64,000 nt of DNA from Trichoplusia ni (taxonomy: Eukaryota > Arthropoda > Insecta > Lepidoptera > Noctuidae): positions 9,703,895 through 9,767,894 of the forward strand of contig NC_039481.1 of assembly GCF_003590095.1 (NCBI RefSeq), given 5' to 3'. Below, one piece after another: positions 60,701 through 64,000 of this stretch. Below the pieces are notes generated by a model. That model did not search any database and was not told the origin of the DNA. It saw nothing but the letters and a program-made list of their open reading frames with translations. How positions within the stretch are numbered: position 1 is the stretch's first letter; each line of letters begins with the position of its first letter. The position numbers and the translations under genes were made by a program.

Positions 60701-62382
60701 TGGATCACAAAAATGCTTGTCGCATCAGTGGGTTTAGCGTGGTGCAGTCCGTGCTTAAGAATACTCCATCAAAAATAGAGAGAAACACACAGGTATGAAT
60801 AAACATTGGTTAGTTTATAAAACGCTTTTCTTGTTTTTCATAAGGTTACCAGCGGGATCAAACCAAGTAATCCTCCCTCTCAGGTTTGGCAAATGTTTAT
60901 AGAGGGGTCGGTAAAAATCCTTACTTTAAAAACACGTATTTATTTTCAAACTTTCGGGTTTCGCTTCCTGTTACGTGTTTGAAATGAAAAAGGTTGCGTA
61001 CCCCTGTGTATGTGTTGTTGACGTAAATGGAATGAGACAGCAATTTGTTTTTTTTATAATTGCAAGCGTGAGTGTGTGAAACGGAAGAGGTTTTCGCGCA
61101 TTTTGAATTACTCGTCTATCGATACGATATCTTTACAAACTCGGTATGGACGATAGGAATGTGATTGGGTTTCTGTCATTAATGCTCAAGTGCTTTATTC
61201 TTCTGTTGAAGAGTCTGTGAAAACTAGCTGGTACACATTGTTCGTATGAACTTGTCGTTTCATGAAAACATGAAAGGACAAGTTCATGGATGTTTGTTAC
61301 TACATCAAGAAAAAACCACTGAACGGAATTAAACGAAATTTGACACATAATATACTTTTTATCCCGATTGTATGTTCCCGTGGGATCATTTTTAATTTGT
61401 AGCGGGTAGGCACGCGGCAACAGCTGGTCTACATACATGTCCTCAATTTTATTATTATTACAATATTATCAAGGTATATTAAAGGTTCATCCAACGTATT
61501 CCGTGACACACAGAAGCTGACGTATTTACTATACAGTTTAGCATACAACAAACGATTGCGTCTTCCATCCCTATTTTACCGCTCAAACTACAAAAATATC
61601 TTCTAATATGTGTCGGATTATTCCCCTTCTTTCGTAAGACTTTGTACACCTTATTACGGCGAGGGTAAACGTCGTGTTATATGTCGCGACCCACTTATAC
61701 GCGCGTTAAGCCGAGTTTAACGTGACGCGAATGAACTCAGTTCAAATAGGCCGTGACTGTGGTTTTTGGAACGAGGTGATATTTTTCTCTGACGTTTTAA
61801 TCAAGCCATGGCTTGTACCAATTTGGTTGGATTAAAATGGGTAATAGCAAAGGACGGCGATAGGCTGAGATGATGATGAGGATGATGATGAATATCAAAG
61901 GAATGGAATTAGAAGATGTCTTGTAAGCTGCGAGTTCATATGAAGTTGAAACTGGTGTGGACGAAAAAGGATTACGTATTGGCGTTGGATATGGTCTATA
62001 TCCAGTTTATTAATGGAATTTGAGAACTTGATGGTTTAAAAAAATACGTTGGTTTTAATTTTTTTGTGTCTTAAATATCTTGGCCGCAAAAAGTTATACT
62101 GGCTACAAGCATTATCAGCACCTCCTGGGTGCTGGCAGGTACATAAAGTTTACTAGTTAATTTCGCAGTATTTCCTCGATAACTAGCAATAAGGAACAGA
62201 GTACCACTCCGATATTTTAAGCCGGTACGAGTTTTGCATAGCTCTGCTGGAGAAAATCTATGTTTTAGAAGTGGTAAAGTTGGTTTTTAGGAAAAACTAA
62301 CCTGGAAACTGTTTTTCGCGTTGTTGGTGCTGCACTCCGCGAAAGTGGCGTCCTCTAATTCGCACTCGTCCCACAGCTGACA
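27493..62382 (-). CDS. DGKH: Type II diacylglycerol kinase (eta/delta class), 20 exons, 5' end outside the window
   Basis: The exons join to 4701 nt, 1566 residues plus stop, with every junction GT-AG and in frame. The enzyme phosphorylates diacylglycerol to phosphatidic acid with ATP at membranes. From the visible N-terminus: end of a PH domain (about 1-60); C1 domain 1 (about 80-126: HARPTFCNVC..CELCKYKAHKRC); C1 domain 2 (about 147-200: HQWLEGNLPVAAKCDVC..RCVWCRRCVHAAC); catalytic domain (about 230-390: PLIVFVNSRSGDNQGVKFL, VLVCSGDGSVGW, LPLGTGNDLARVLGWG); a long low-complexity linker (about 390-1080); accessory domain (about 1080-1335: NYFGIGIDAKITLDFHNKRE, MGGTNFWGG, VDGEAWLQPPG, HKNRAQMLC); and a SAM domain (about 1500-1566). 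PH + C1 + split catalytic + SAM defines type II. Eta and delta cannot be separated because insects have one ancestor of both. Confidence 0.97.
28071..28202 (-). CDS. DGKH: DGK exon before the SAM exon
   Basis: The exon encodes VESCHELVESGGISGAG and LRAHLARATLHDGYAFLQTD in phase 0 at both ends (GAG|GTATGA donor). The region is weakly conserved between insects and vertebrates. Confidence 0.85.
28203..28682 (-). other. DGK intron containing a tRNA-derived SINE
   Basis: The intron contains a SINE-like stretch at about 28440-28612. Confidence 0.5.
28440..28612 (-). repeat. tRNA-derived SINE, family C, minus orientation
   Basis: On the minus strand it has CCCGGGTTCGATCCCCGATCGGG (a palindromic B-box region) and downstream CGGGTCTGGGTGTTTGTGGT. 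It shares the CTGGGTGT core with family B copies at 46030 and 54494. Confidence 0.55.
28683..28838 (-). CDS. DGKH: DGK exon (Ala-rich helical region)
   Basis: The exon encodes VKLSCISETSASGGVSHGVS and LARRVAAHADALQDADGKLL, in phase 0 at both ends. Very GC-rich. Confidence 0.85.
29089..29230 (-). CDS. DGKH: DGK exon following the accessory domain
   Basis: The exon completes TWDEKQQLKAHALAGSGAG and AENSQLLALLDDINTL. It starts in phase 2 and ends in phase 0 at CTG|GTTAAA. Confidence 0.88.
29231..29892 (-). other. DGK intron
   Basis: No repeat or other feature recognised. Confidence 0.5.
29893..30122 (-). CDS. DGKH: DGK exon (end of accessory domain)
   Basis: The exon encodes VVAVFGSAQMAASRLINLQK, HRIAQCRAVQINILGED and VQVDGEAWLQPPG, then IIHKNRAQMLCRSRALETSL. 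It is strongly conserved with vertebrate DGK delta/eta. Confidence 0.96.
30123..31097 (-). other. DGK intron
   Basis: AT-rich; no recognised feature. Confidence 0.5.
31098..31272 (-). CDS. DGKH: DGK exon (accessory domain)
   Basis: The exon encodes HLGQRVQLECDGQRIPLPEL, QGIVVLNIPSFMGGTNFWGG and DDIFLAPSFDDRILE. It ends in phase 0 at GAG|GTGAGA. Confidence 0.96.
31576..31983 (-). CDS. DGKH: DGK exon (start of accessory domain)
   Basis: The exon encodes LSTSVSSIWGEGG, PLVQLPAWPHVTQGFISQCL, MNNYFGIGIDAKITLDFHNK and [20 protein letters not shown]. The last two blocks are hallmarks of the kinase accessory domain. Confidence 0.96.
31984..32522 (-). other. DGK intron
   Basis: No recognised feature. 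Confidence 0.5.
32523..33941 (-). CDS. DGKH: DGK large exon: acidic Ser-rich insert splitting the catalytic region
   Basis: This 1419-nt exon (473 codons) is rich in Ser, Asp, Glu, Pro and Thr, for example LSLSNLSSCDTSSCKNL and SVVVEPPSPSHSEDKK. It has a basic patch FKKQFKKSLKKRV and no obvious fold. It sits between the catalytic and accessory halves, the position of the shorter disordered linker of vertebrate type II kinases. Many SP and TP pairs suggest phosphorylation. The open frame runs from the acceptor CCGCAG to the donor GATAA|GTAAGT. Confidence 0.92.
34042..34250 (-). CDS. DGKH: DGK exon (Ala/Gly/Pro linker with CDTCDTC repeat)
   Basis: The exon starts GVSQEVDSCDTCDTCESSV and continues in an Ala/Pro/Gly-rich stretch ending AISAASLHPD. 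It is in phase 0 at the start and phase 2 at the end (CAA|GTAAGG). The antisense open frame here is a shadow. Confidence 0.85.
34251..35388 (-). other. DGK intron
   Basis: AT-rich; no recognised feature. Confidence 0.5.
35389..35496 (-). CDS. DGKH: DGK exon (linker)
   Basis: The exon encodes EQLNWAVRGCALAGRADSVK and RALRSLLRTLTQVYPQ, in phase 0 at both ends with a consensus CAG|GTATGT donor. Confidence 0.87.
35575..35662 (-). CDS. DGKH: DGK exon (acidic linker)
   Basis: The exon encodes SWEPVETTSDSEPEAQ and VAEKGSIEKTEK, in the phases required by both neighbours. Confidence 0.85.
35871..36046 (-). CDS. DGKH: DGK exon (Ala/Arg-rich helical linker)
   Basis: The exon starts AGEVSCAASTSLRAGCSRLA after GTACCCAG and contains RLRRAVSLLLHARAHLAHDH. 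It ends in phase 2 at TGCAA|GTAAGT. It is extremely GC-rich compared with the flanking introns. Confidence 0.85.
36085..36180 (+). repeat. Fragment of the TTTGGGGTCG / CTTCTTCTTCCA repeat
   Basis: TATTTGGGGTCGAGCGC followed by TGTCTTCTTCTTCCACGCCT matches, in diverged form, the start of the larger copy at about 57700-57960. It is a fragment of a dispersed element. Confidence 0.5.
36362..36473 (-). CDS. DGKH: DGK exon (end of catalytic domain)
   Basis: The exon encodes WSIMTFERALSAPPPPPVPP and LMEESSLLMNLQDIMQ. The DRWS(I/V)M junction is typical of the family. Phase 0 at the end, CAG|GTATGT. Confidence 0.93.
36788..36933 (-). CDS. DGKH: DGK exon (PLGTGNDLARVLGWG)
   Basis: The exon encodes RQVQTAVLPLGTGNDLARVL, GWGASCDDAANLQQLIERYE and RASTKMLD. 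The GTGND segment is part of the catalytic core. Confidence 0.97.
37128..37324 (-). CDS. DGKH: DGK exon (ATP-binding GDG motif)
   Basis: The exon encodes GDNQGVKFLRRFRQLLNPAQ, VFELSGAGPRLGLRLFRHF and RVLVCSGDGSVGWVLQEVDK. The glycine-rich nucleotide motif reads SGDGS where vertebrate type II kinases usually have GGDGS. Confidence 0.97.
37631..37836 (-). CDS. DGKH: DGK exon (end of C1 domain 2, start of catalytic domain)
   Basis: The exon encodes LQDFRCVWCRRCVHAACKP, then a Pro/Ser linker and ASPLIVFVNSRSG. It ends in phase 1 at TCAG|GTTGGC. Confidence 0.95.
37889..38108 (+). repeat. tRNA-derived SINE, family A, the most complete copy
   Basis: It has GCACGGATAGGCGAGTGATT (A box), CACCAAGCCAAACCCACTG, CGGGTTCGATCCCCGCGTAG (B box), GACAAGCATTTGTGTAAT and TATGTTTATGAAACACCCTG, then GCGACACAAGGAATTA and TTACTGCGGGA. 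No RNA polymerase II gene is implied. Confidence 0.85.
40797..40903 (-). repeat. tRNA-derived SINE, family A, partial, minus
   Basis: CTTGTGTCGCGGGGGTTTCA, CACATGCACAAAGACAGCC and GCATTCGAAGATCGCAC are the 3' half of family A in reverse orientation. The tRNA-like head is missing. Confidence 0.7.
41215..41287 (+). repeat. Non-LTR 3' tail of the CCTATGTCCAG..GATGATGATG type
   Basis: GGGGGAGGCCTATGTCCAGA, AGTGGATGAATAAGGGTTG and GATGATG. Similar tails occur at 53137-53195 and 61846-61892. It is a common lepidopteran interspersed repeat end. Confidence 0.6.
41510..41665 (+). repeat. Interspersed repeat with ACAGACGGACA core
   Basis: ATGACAGCAACAGAAATACATCA, GAAAATTTC, GACAGACGGACACAG and GGTTCCCGTTTCTTTATAAA are shared, with divergence, with 51080-51292 (plus) and 56075-56350 (reverse). 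Confidence 0.55.
42430..42580 (+). repeat. Short GCGGATA repeats
   Basis: GCGGATA occurs near 42450 and four times in close succession at 42541-42578 (GCGGATACGCTGCGGATATT and so on). Confidence 0.6.
42998..43106 (-). repeat. tRNA-derived SINE, family A, diverged, minus
   Basis: ACAAGCGTTTGTTGATCACA, CGCCCACAATGGGTTTGCCT and GGTGACCTACACCATCTCGGC match the head of family A read on the minus strand. Confidence 0.6.
43224..43315 (-). CDS. DGKH: DGK exon (first half of C1 domain 2)
   Basis: The exon encodes NIIMPHQWLEGNLPVAAKCD and VCDKTCGSVL, ending in phase 2 at CTCAG|GTGAGG. The HQW start and two CxxC pairs mark the domain. Confidence 0.96.
44334..44366. repeat. Perfect hairpin, 15-bp stem with TAT loop
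   Basis: AAAAATCGTAACTTA, then TAT, then TAAGTTACGATTTTT. It is an intronic inverted repeat, probably the core of a tiny MITE or a decayed palindrome. Confidence 0.6.
45800..45862 (+). repeat. tRNA-like SINE head fragment
   Basis: GTCAGTGGACTTAGCCAGCG then GCAGGTTCGAGTCCCGTGT gives A- and B-box-like text, but the arms do not form a complete tRNA. It is read as part of a SINE. Confidence 0.35.
46030..46243 (-). repeat. tRNA-derived SINE, family B, minus orientation
   Basis: On the minus strand it has TTGGTCTTGTGGTTAGTGAC (A box), GTGGGTTCGATTCCCGCCCAG (B box), TTGTTCTGTGTCTGGGTGTA and AGCTTGGGATCAGATAACCG. The same family lies in plus orientation at 54494-54732. Confidence 0.75.
46891..47175 (+). 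repeat. Non-LTR 3' tail of the TAGCTGACCC type, copy 1
   Basis: It shares long identical blocks with 63667-63925: GCCACATTATAAAAAAATAA, AACCCTTATC, CTTAGGGGTATGAAAAATA, ATGTTGTTCTATTCTCAGAC and CTAACATCGTGACA. Such 3' ends belong to RTE-like or related non-LTR elements of Lepidoptera; the family name is inference. Confidence 0.75.
47743..47941 (-). CDS. DGKH: DGK exon (C1 domain 1)
   Basis: The exon encodes YAATHARPTFCNVCREPLGA, HALACELCKYKAHKRCASRA and PPSCKWSTLASLGPHVVEDA. This is a complete H..C-x2-C..C-x2-C zinc-binding C1 pattern. The minus strand is GC-rich. Confidence 0.97.
49607..49756 (+). repeat. Repeat of the TTACGCAAAG..GGTACACAC type, diverged copy
   Basis: GTTTGTTACTCCTTTACGCA, AATATGGTACACACATAATT and TATAACCTGGATAA correspond to 50505-50701. 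Confidence 0.5.
50505..50701 (+). repeat. Repeat of the TCACGCAAAG..CCCGTGGGATCATTT type
   Basis: CTAATAAATAAACGGCAGAG, CGAAACTTGGTACACATATA, CCCGTGGGATCATTTGCGAT and GCAACAGCTTGTCTATTAAT. Two other copies are seen at 49607 and 61284. Confidence 0.6.
50727..50872 (-). CDS. DGKH: DGK exon (C-terminal helix of PH domain)
   Basis: The exon encodes VITASRCLVLCADSRSEMES, WAGALRGALHRGADVADLVA and RLSSGDHH. The LCADSR.EME.W segment is the last strand and helix of the PH domain. Confidence 0.95.
51080..51292 (+). repeat. Interspersed repeat ending ..GGTACAAAACCCTAAAAA
   Basis: GATAAAGCGGCAACAGAAAT, CAGGTTTATGAGATACAGC, GAAGGACAGACAACGGCG and AAAGGTACAAAACCCTAAAA. Related, in reverse, to 56075-56350. 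Confidence 0.6.
52300..52769. mobile_element. MITE with inverted ends of about 65 bases and possible target duplication
   Basis: Left end ACTGCCCACTACACCGTTCC, ACCATGAGGGTGCTATGAAC and CAGGCAAAAA matches, in reverse at 52701-52757, ACTGCCCACAACACCGTTCC, ACCATGACCGTGCTATGAAC and CAGGCAAAAAA. TTTAAGG flanks both ends (52300-52306 and 52763-52769) and may be a 7-8 base target duplication, as for hAT-type elements (inference). The interior holds a non-LTR-like fragment around 52400-52600. No transposase. Confidence 0.8.
53137..53195 (+). repeat. Non-LTR 3' tail ending in GATGATGATG
   Basis: GGAGAGGCGCATGTCCAGCA, GTGGACTGCGATAGGCTG and ATGATGATGATGATGA. Same class as 41215 and 61846. Confidence 0.65.
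53548..53642 (-). repeat. tRNA-derived SINE, family A, partial, minus
   Basis: GGGGGTTTTACAAACATGCA, GCATAAAGACACC and GGACAAGCGTTCGTGGACCA match the 3' half of family A reversed. Confidence 0.65.
54142..54173. repeat. Perfect hairpin, 15-bp stem with TT loop
   Basis: TAATTCACACAAAAG, TT, CTTTTGTGTGAATTA. Intronic inverted repeat of unknown origin. Confidence 0.6.
54494..54732 (+). repeat. tRNA-derived SINE, family B, plus orientation
   Basis: ACTGGCTTGTTGGTCTAGTG (A box), GTGAGTTCGATTCTC (B box), TTGTTCAGTGTCTGGGTGTA, CCAGAAATATATAAGTATAG and AGCTTTGCTTAGTTAGAGGC. Reverse counterpart of 46030-46243. Confidence 0.75.
56075..56350 (-). repeat. Interspersed repeat with CTGTCTGTCCATCTGTC core
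   Basis: GGAATCTTATAACTGAAGCTC, GTCAGTCTGTCTGTCCATCT and CATGAACCGTGATATTTAAG are the reverse form of the repeat at 41510 and 51080. Confidence 0.55.
56370..56397. repeat. Perfect 28-bp palindrome without spacer
   Basis: ATTAAGCAACATTA followed directly by TAATGTTGCTTAAT, each the exact reverse complement of the other. Confidence 0.7.
57700..57960 (+). repeat. Dispersed repeat with CCATCGTTTCCTTGGTCGTC
   Basis: TATTTGGGATCGGCGCAACA, CTTCTTCTTCCATATCTATC, CCATCGTTTCCTTGGTCGTC and CTTCCCCTATATCCATCCAC. A related fragment lies at 36085-36180. I recall this wording as a common lepidopteran repeat; the class is not certain. Confidence 0.6.
59160..59345 (+). repeat. Fragment of the CAACCGACTTCAAAAAGG repeat
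   Basis: TTTTCAACCGACTTCAAAAA, GGAAACGTTATTTATTCGCC and TGTATTTTTTC, then GAACTGGAAGGACCGATTTT. This start is common to a widespread non-LTR-related repeat in moths and butterflies. Confidence 0.55.
60370..60560 (+). repeat. Non-LTR-like fragment with AAACGGCTCGACCGATTCTC
   Basis: CCCGAAACGGCTCGACCGAT, TCTCACGCAATTTTG and AGCAAGCGAAG are typical of the 3' regions of insect non-LTR elements. Class uncertain. Confidence 0.45.
60600..60760 (-). repeat. tRNA-derived SINE, family A, minus orientation
   Basis: CGACTCCCGCACTAAGGAAT, CTTGTGTCGCGGGGGGTTTC, CACATGCACAAAGACACCC, GACAAGCTTTAATGGATCAC and GGGTTTAGCGTGGTG. The A-box end is truncated. Confidence 0.75.
61284..61438 (+). repeat. Repeat of the CCCGTGGGATCATTT type, third copy
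   Basis: GGATGTTTGTTACTACATCA, GTTCCCGTGGGATCATTTTT and GGCAACAGCTGGTCTACATA match 50505-50701. Confidence 0.6.
61846..61892 (+). repeat. Non-LTR 3' tail ending in GATGATGAGGATGATGATG
   Basis: AAAGGACGGCGATAGGCTGA followed by GATGATGAGGATGATGATGA. Same class as 41215 and 53137. Confidence 0.5.
62302..62382 (-). CDS. DGKH: DGK exon (inner part of PH domain); most 5' exon in the window
   Basis: The exon encodes CQLWDECELEDATFAECSTN and NAKNSFQ in phase 0 at both ends (TTGCAG acceptor, CAG|GTTAGT donor). The ESS/ECSTxN..NSF block precedes the last PH strand in vertebrate DGK delta/eta. The start codon and the first part of the PH domain must lie beyond base 64000. Confidence 0.88.
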
Positions 62383-63002
62383 CTGCAACAAAGAAAAAGC
62401 AAACTAAAATCAGTATCAGTATAATCACACTTAAAAAAAAACATTTCCATTTCTATTCAAATGATTAAACAACACCACCATTTAACATAATAAAACATTT
62501 CTCAATGCCACAGTGTTTAAAATTACCCTCAAAATTACATTATTTGCGAGGCAAACAAAACTTGAAAGAATTATCTTTTTTTTTGTTTTGCTTTGCTCCC
62601 GAAAAGGAAAGAATTTAAATAACATTTTATTTGACAACGCTACTCTCGTTTTTGCTCCTGCTGTAGAATTAAACATCTACAATATAAAAAAGTGATTGCG
62701 TTTCGATAATCCTTCTGTAGGACCAATAACTTTTGAAAGTTAACTGTATTAATTATTTTAGAGAAATGTTCTTACTGTTTCATGTTTTGTAATTTTAAAG
62801 TACCTACTTATGTTTTTTTTTTTGGTAATAAATCGAAACAGGAAAGTAAGGATTTGGCTAGCATTAGGAAAAGATGCTACGTTAGAATCTTTAGCATTTT
62901 TAAATTACTCTAATTAAATTCGGATATAAAGGTTTTTTGTCAAATGTAGTGAAAATACTTACATATTTCTATTAAGTTATTTCAATAAAATGTTATATTT
63001 AT

Positions 63003-63258
63003 AACAGCTGTTGCCCGCGACTTCGTCCTCGTGGGTAGAAAATTTATGATTTATACCTGCCCTGTTTTTTTCACATTTTCCATAGTATCTTCTCTCCTTT
63101 TAGTCGCAGCGTGATGGTTTATAGCCTAAAGCCTTCCTCGATGAATGGTCTATTCAACACAAAAAGAATTTTTCAATTTGGACCAGTAGTTCCTCAGATT
63201 AACGCGTTCAAACAAACAAACAAACAAACTCTTCAGATTTATATATTAGTATAGATAT
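63003..63258 (+). repeat. Non-LTR 3' tail of the GCTGTTGCCCGCGACTTCGTC type
   Basis: AGCTGTTGCCCGCGACTTCG, AGTCGCAGCGTGATGGTTTA, CCAGTAGTTCCTCAGATTAA and a CAAACAAACAAACAAAC run before TTCAGATTTATATATTAGTA. Widespread in lepidopteran genomes. Confidence 0.75.
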
Positions 63259-63666
63259 AGATAATGATTAATTATAGCCATACACCAGTACCTTTACACT
63301 ACTTAACATCTACGTTACACTTATATCAGAATCCTTCATCAAAATTCAAACTACAATCCCCGCTAACAAATCACCCTTACTTTTTCCACAATCATGGCCG
63401 CGACGTCAATTGCTGGTCTGAATTGCCGTCAAATTGATTAGAGGACCGAGTACTGGGTTGTAGACGTCATCTGGACGCGTCTGATCGAGTGCCCTGTGGT
63501 TAGGGACTGGGGACCACTAATCAGAGTCAGATGAAAAGAAAGCGATGAATGCTATTGTATGCTGTAACTGTAAGTATATAACGTGGTGTAATGAATAACG
63601 TAGGGAGGCGTTTTAAGGATATATTGTTGAAACTCAAACTGTTCGGATGTTGTAATATATAATTTA

Positions 63667-63925
63667 CTAGCTGACCCAGTAAACGTGGTTTTGCGTTATA
63701 AATTATTTCTATTTGTATGTATTTTTAATGCCACATTATAAAAAAATAAAATCAAAATTTCGTCCAAAAAATTTTAGTGTGTGCAACCCTTATCCCTTAG
63801 GGGTATGAAAAATAGATGTTGTTCTATTCTCAGACATACCCAATATTTATACAAAATTTCATAGAAATTGGTCGAGCCGTTTCGGAGGAGTACGGTTACT
63901 AACATCGTGACATGGGAATTTTATA
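63667..63925 (+). repeat. Non-LTR 3' tail of the TAGCTGACCC type, copy 2
   Basis: Counterpart of 46891-47175. It also has GAGCCGTTTCGGAGGAGTAC and TAACATCGTGACATGGGAAT. Confidence 0.75.
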
Positions 63926-64000
63926 TCCGAGTATTAGAAGAATATTTAACAACGGTTAACTAACGCAAATTTATCGAGATTGCTCGATTAGTTTCGGAAT

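Larger units (their letters stand above)
50873..62301 (-). other. DGK intron of 11.4 kb, rich in repeats
   Basis: The intron contains a MITE (52300-52769), SINE copies (53548-53642, 54494-54732, 60600-60760), several non-LTR fragments (51080, 53137, 57700, 59160, 60370, 61284, 61846) and two perfect palindromes (54142-54173, 56370-56397). No nested gene is recognised; the open frames are short or inside repeats. Confidence 0.5.
62383..64000 (-). other. DGK intron running off the right edge, with two non-LTR tails
   Basis: The intron contains non-LTR tails at 63003-63258 and 63667-63925. No exon is recognised. Confidence 0.5.

Noticed and set aside
63205..63240. CAAACAAAC run considered as a microsatellite of its own
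   Set aside because: It is part of the 3' end of a non-LTR element and is described with it.
1..64000. Search by eye for CRISPR arrays, phage genes, operons or a defence-type cassette
   Set aside because: The window is eukaryotic: spliced genes, SINEs and non-LTR tails. No regularly spaced identical repeats with unique spacers and no prokaryotic gene clusters were seen.

Overview
The window is animal nuclear DNA, most probably from a moth or butterfly. The genes have small GC-rich coding exons with GT-AG junctions inside AT-rich introns. The spacers carry several copies of tRNA-derived SINEs and of non-LTR 3' tails whose wording is typical of Lepidoptera. There are no bacterial or viral genes, operons, rRNA genes or CRISPR arrays. 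The species cannot be named from this sequence alone.

Layout. (1) 1-1480: first coding exon, on the minus strand, of a secreted protein that looks like a glypican. (2) 2243-7191, plus: a complete four-exon pseudouridine-5'-phosphatase (PUDP/Gs1l type) with a possible mitochondrial presequence. (3) 9092-10151, minus: the complex I subunit NDUFA2 (B8), which has two alternative, equal-length, phase-matched last exons. (4) 13331-14903, minus: a complete DCN1-like protein (DCUN1D1/SCCRO), a scaffold-type E3 for cullin neddylation. (5) 15617-18350, plus: a complete six-exon mitochondrial glutamyl-tRNA synthetase (EARS2), divergent from DCUN1D1. (6) 20243-22302: a DNA element with very long, nearly identical inverted arms around a small Cys/His zinc-finger-like ORF. 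(7) 27493-62382 and beyond the right edge, minus: twenty exons of a type II diacylglycerol kinase (eta/delta class). They encode the end of a PH domain, two C1 domains, a split catalytic domain with a large low-complexity insert, and a C-terminal SAM domain. The 5' end lies outside the window.

All exon joins were worked out by hand. Frames close exactly at every junction: PUDP 247 aa, NDUFA2 89 aa for either isoform, DCUN1D1 265 aa, EARS2 504 aa, and 1566 aa for the visible part of the kinase.

How the genes relate: they are ordinary housekeeping and signalling genes, not a cassette. Two or three (NDUFA2, EARS2, perhaps PUDP) act in mitochondria. PUDP and NDUFA2 run tail to tail with closely spaced poly(A) signals, and DCUN1D1 and EARS2 are head to head. 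The most unusual observations are the duplicated terminal exon of NDUFA2, the long-inverted-arm element at 20.2-22.3 kb, a GCTACGAA repeat cluster just downstream of EARS2, and a nested MITE at 52.3 kb.
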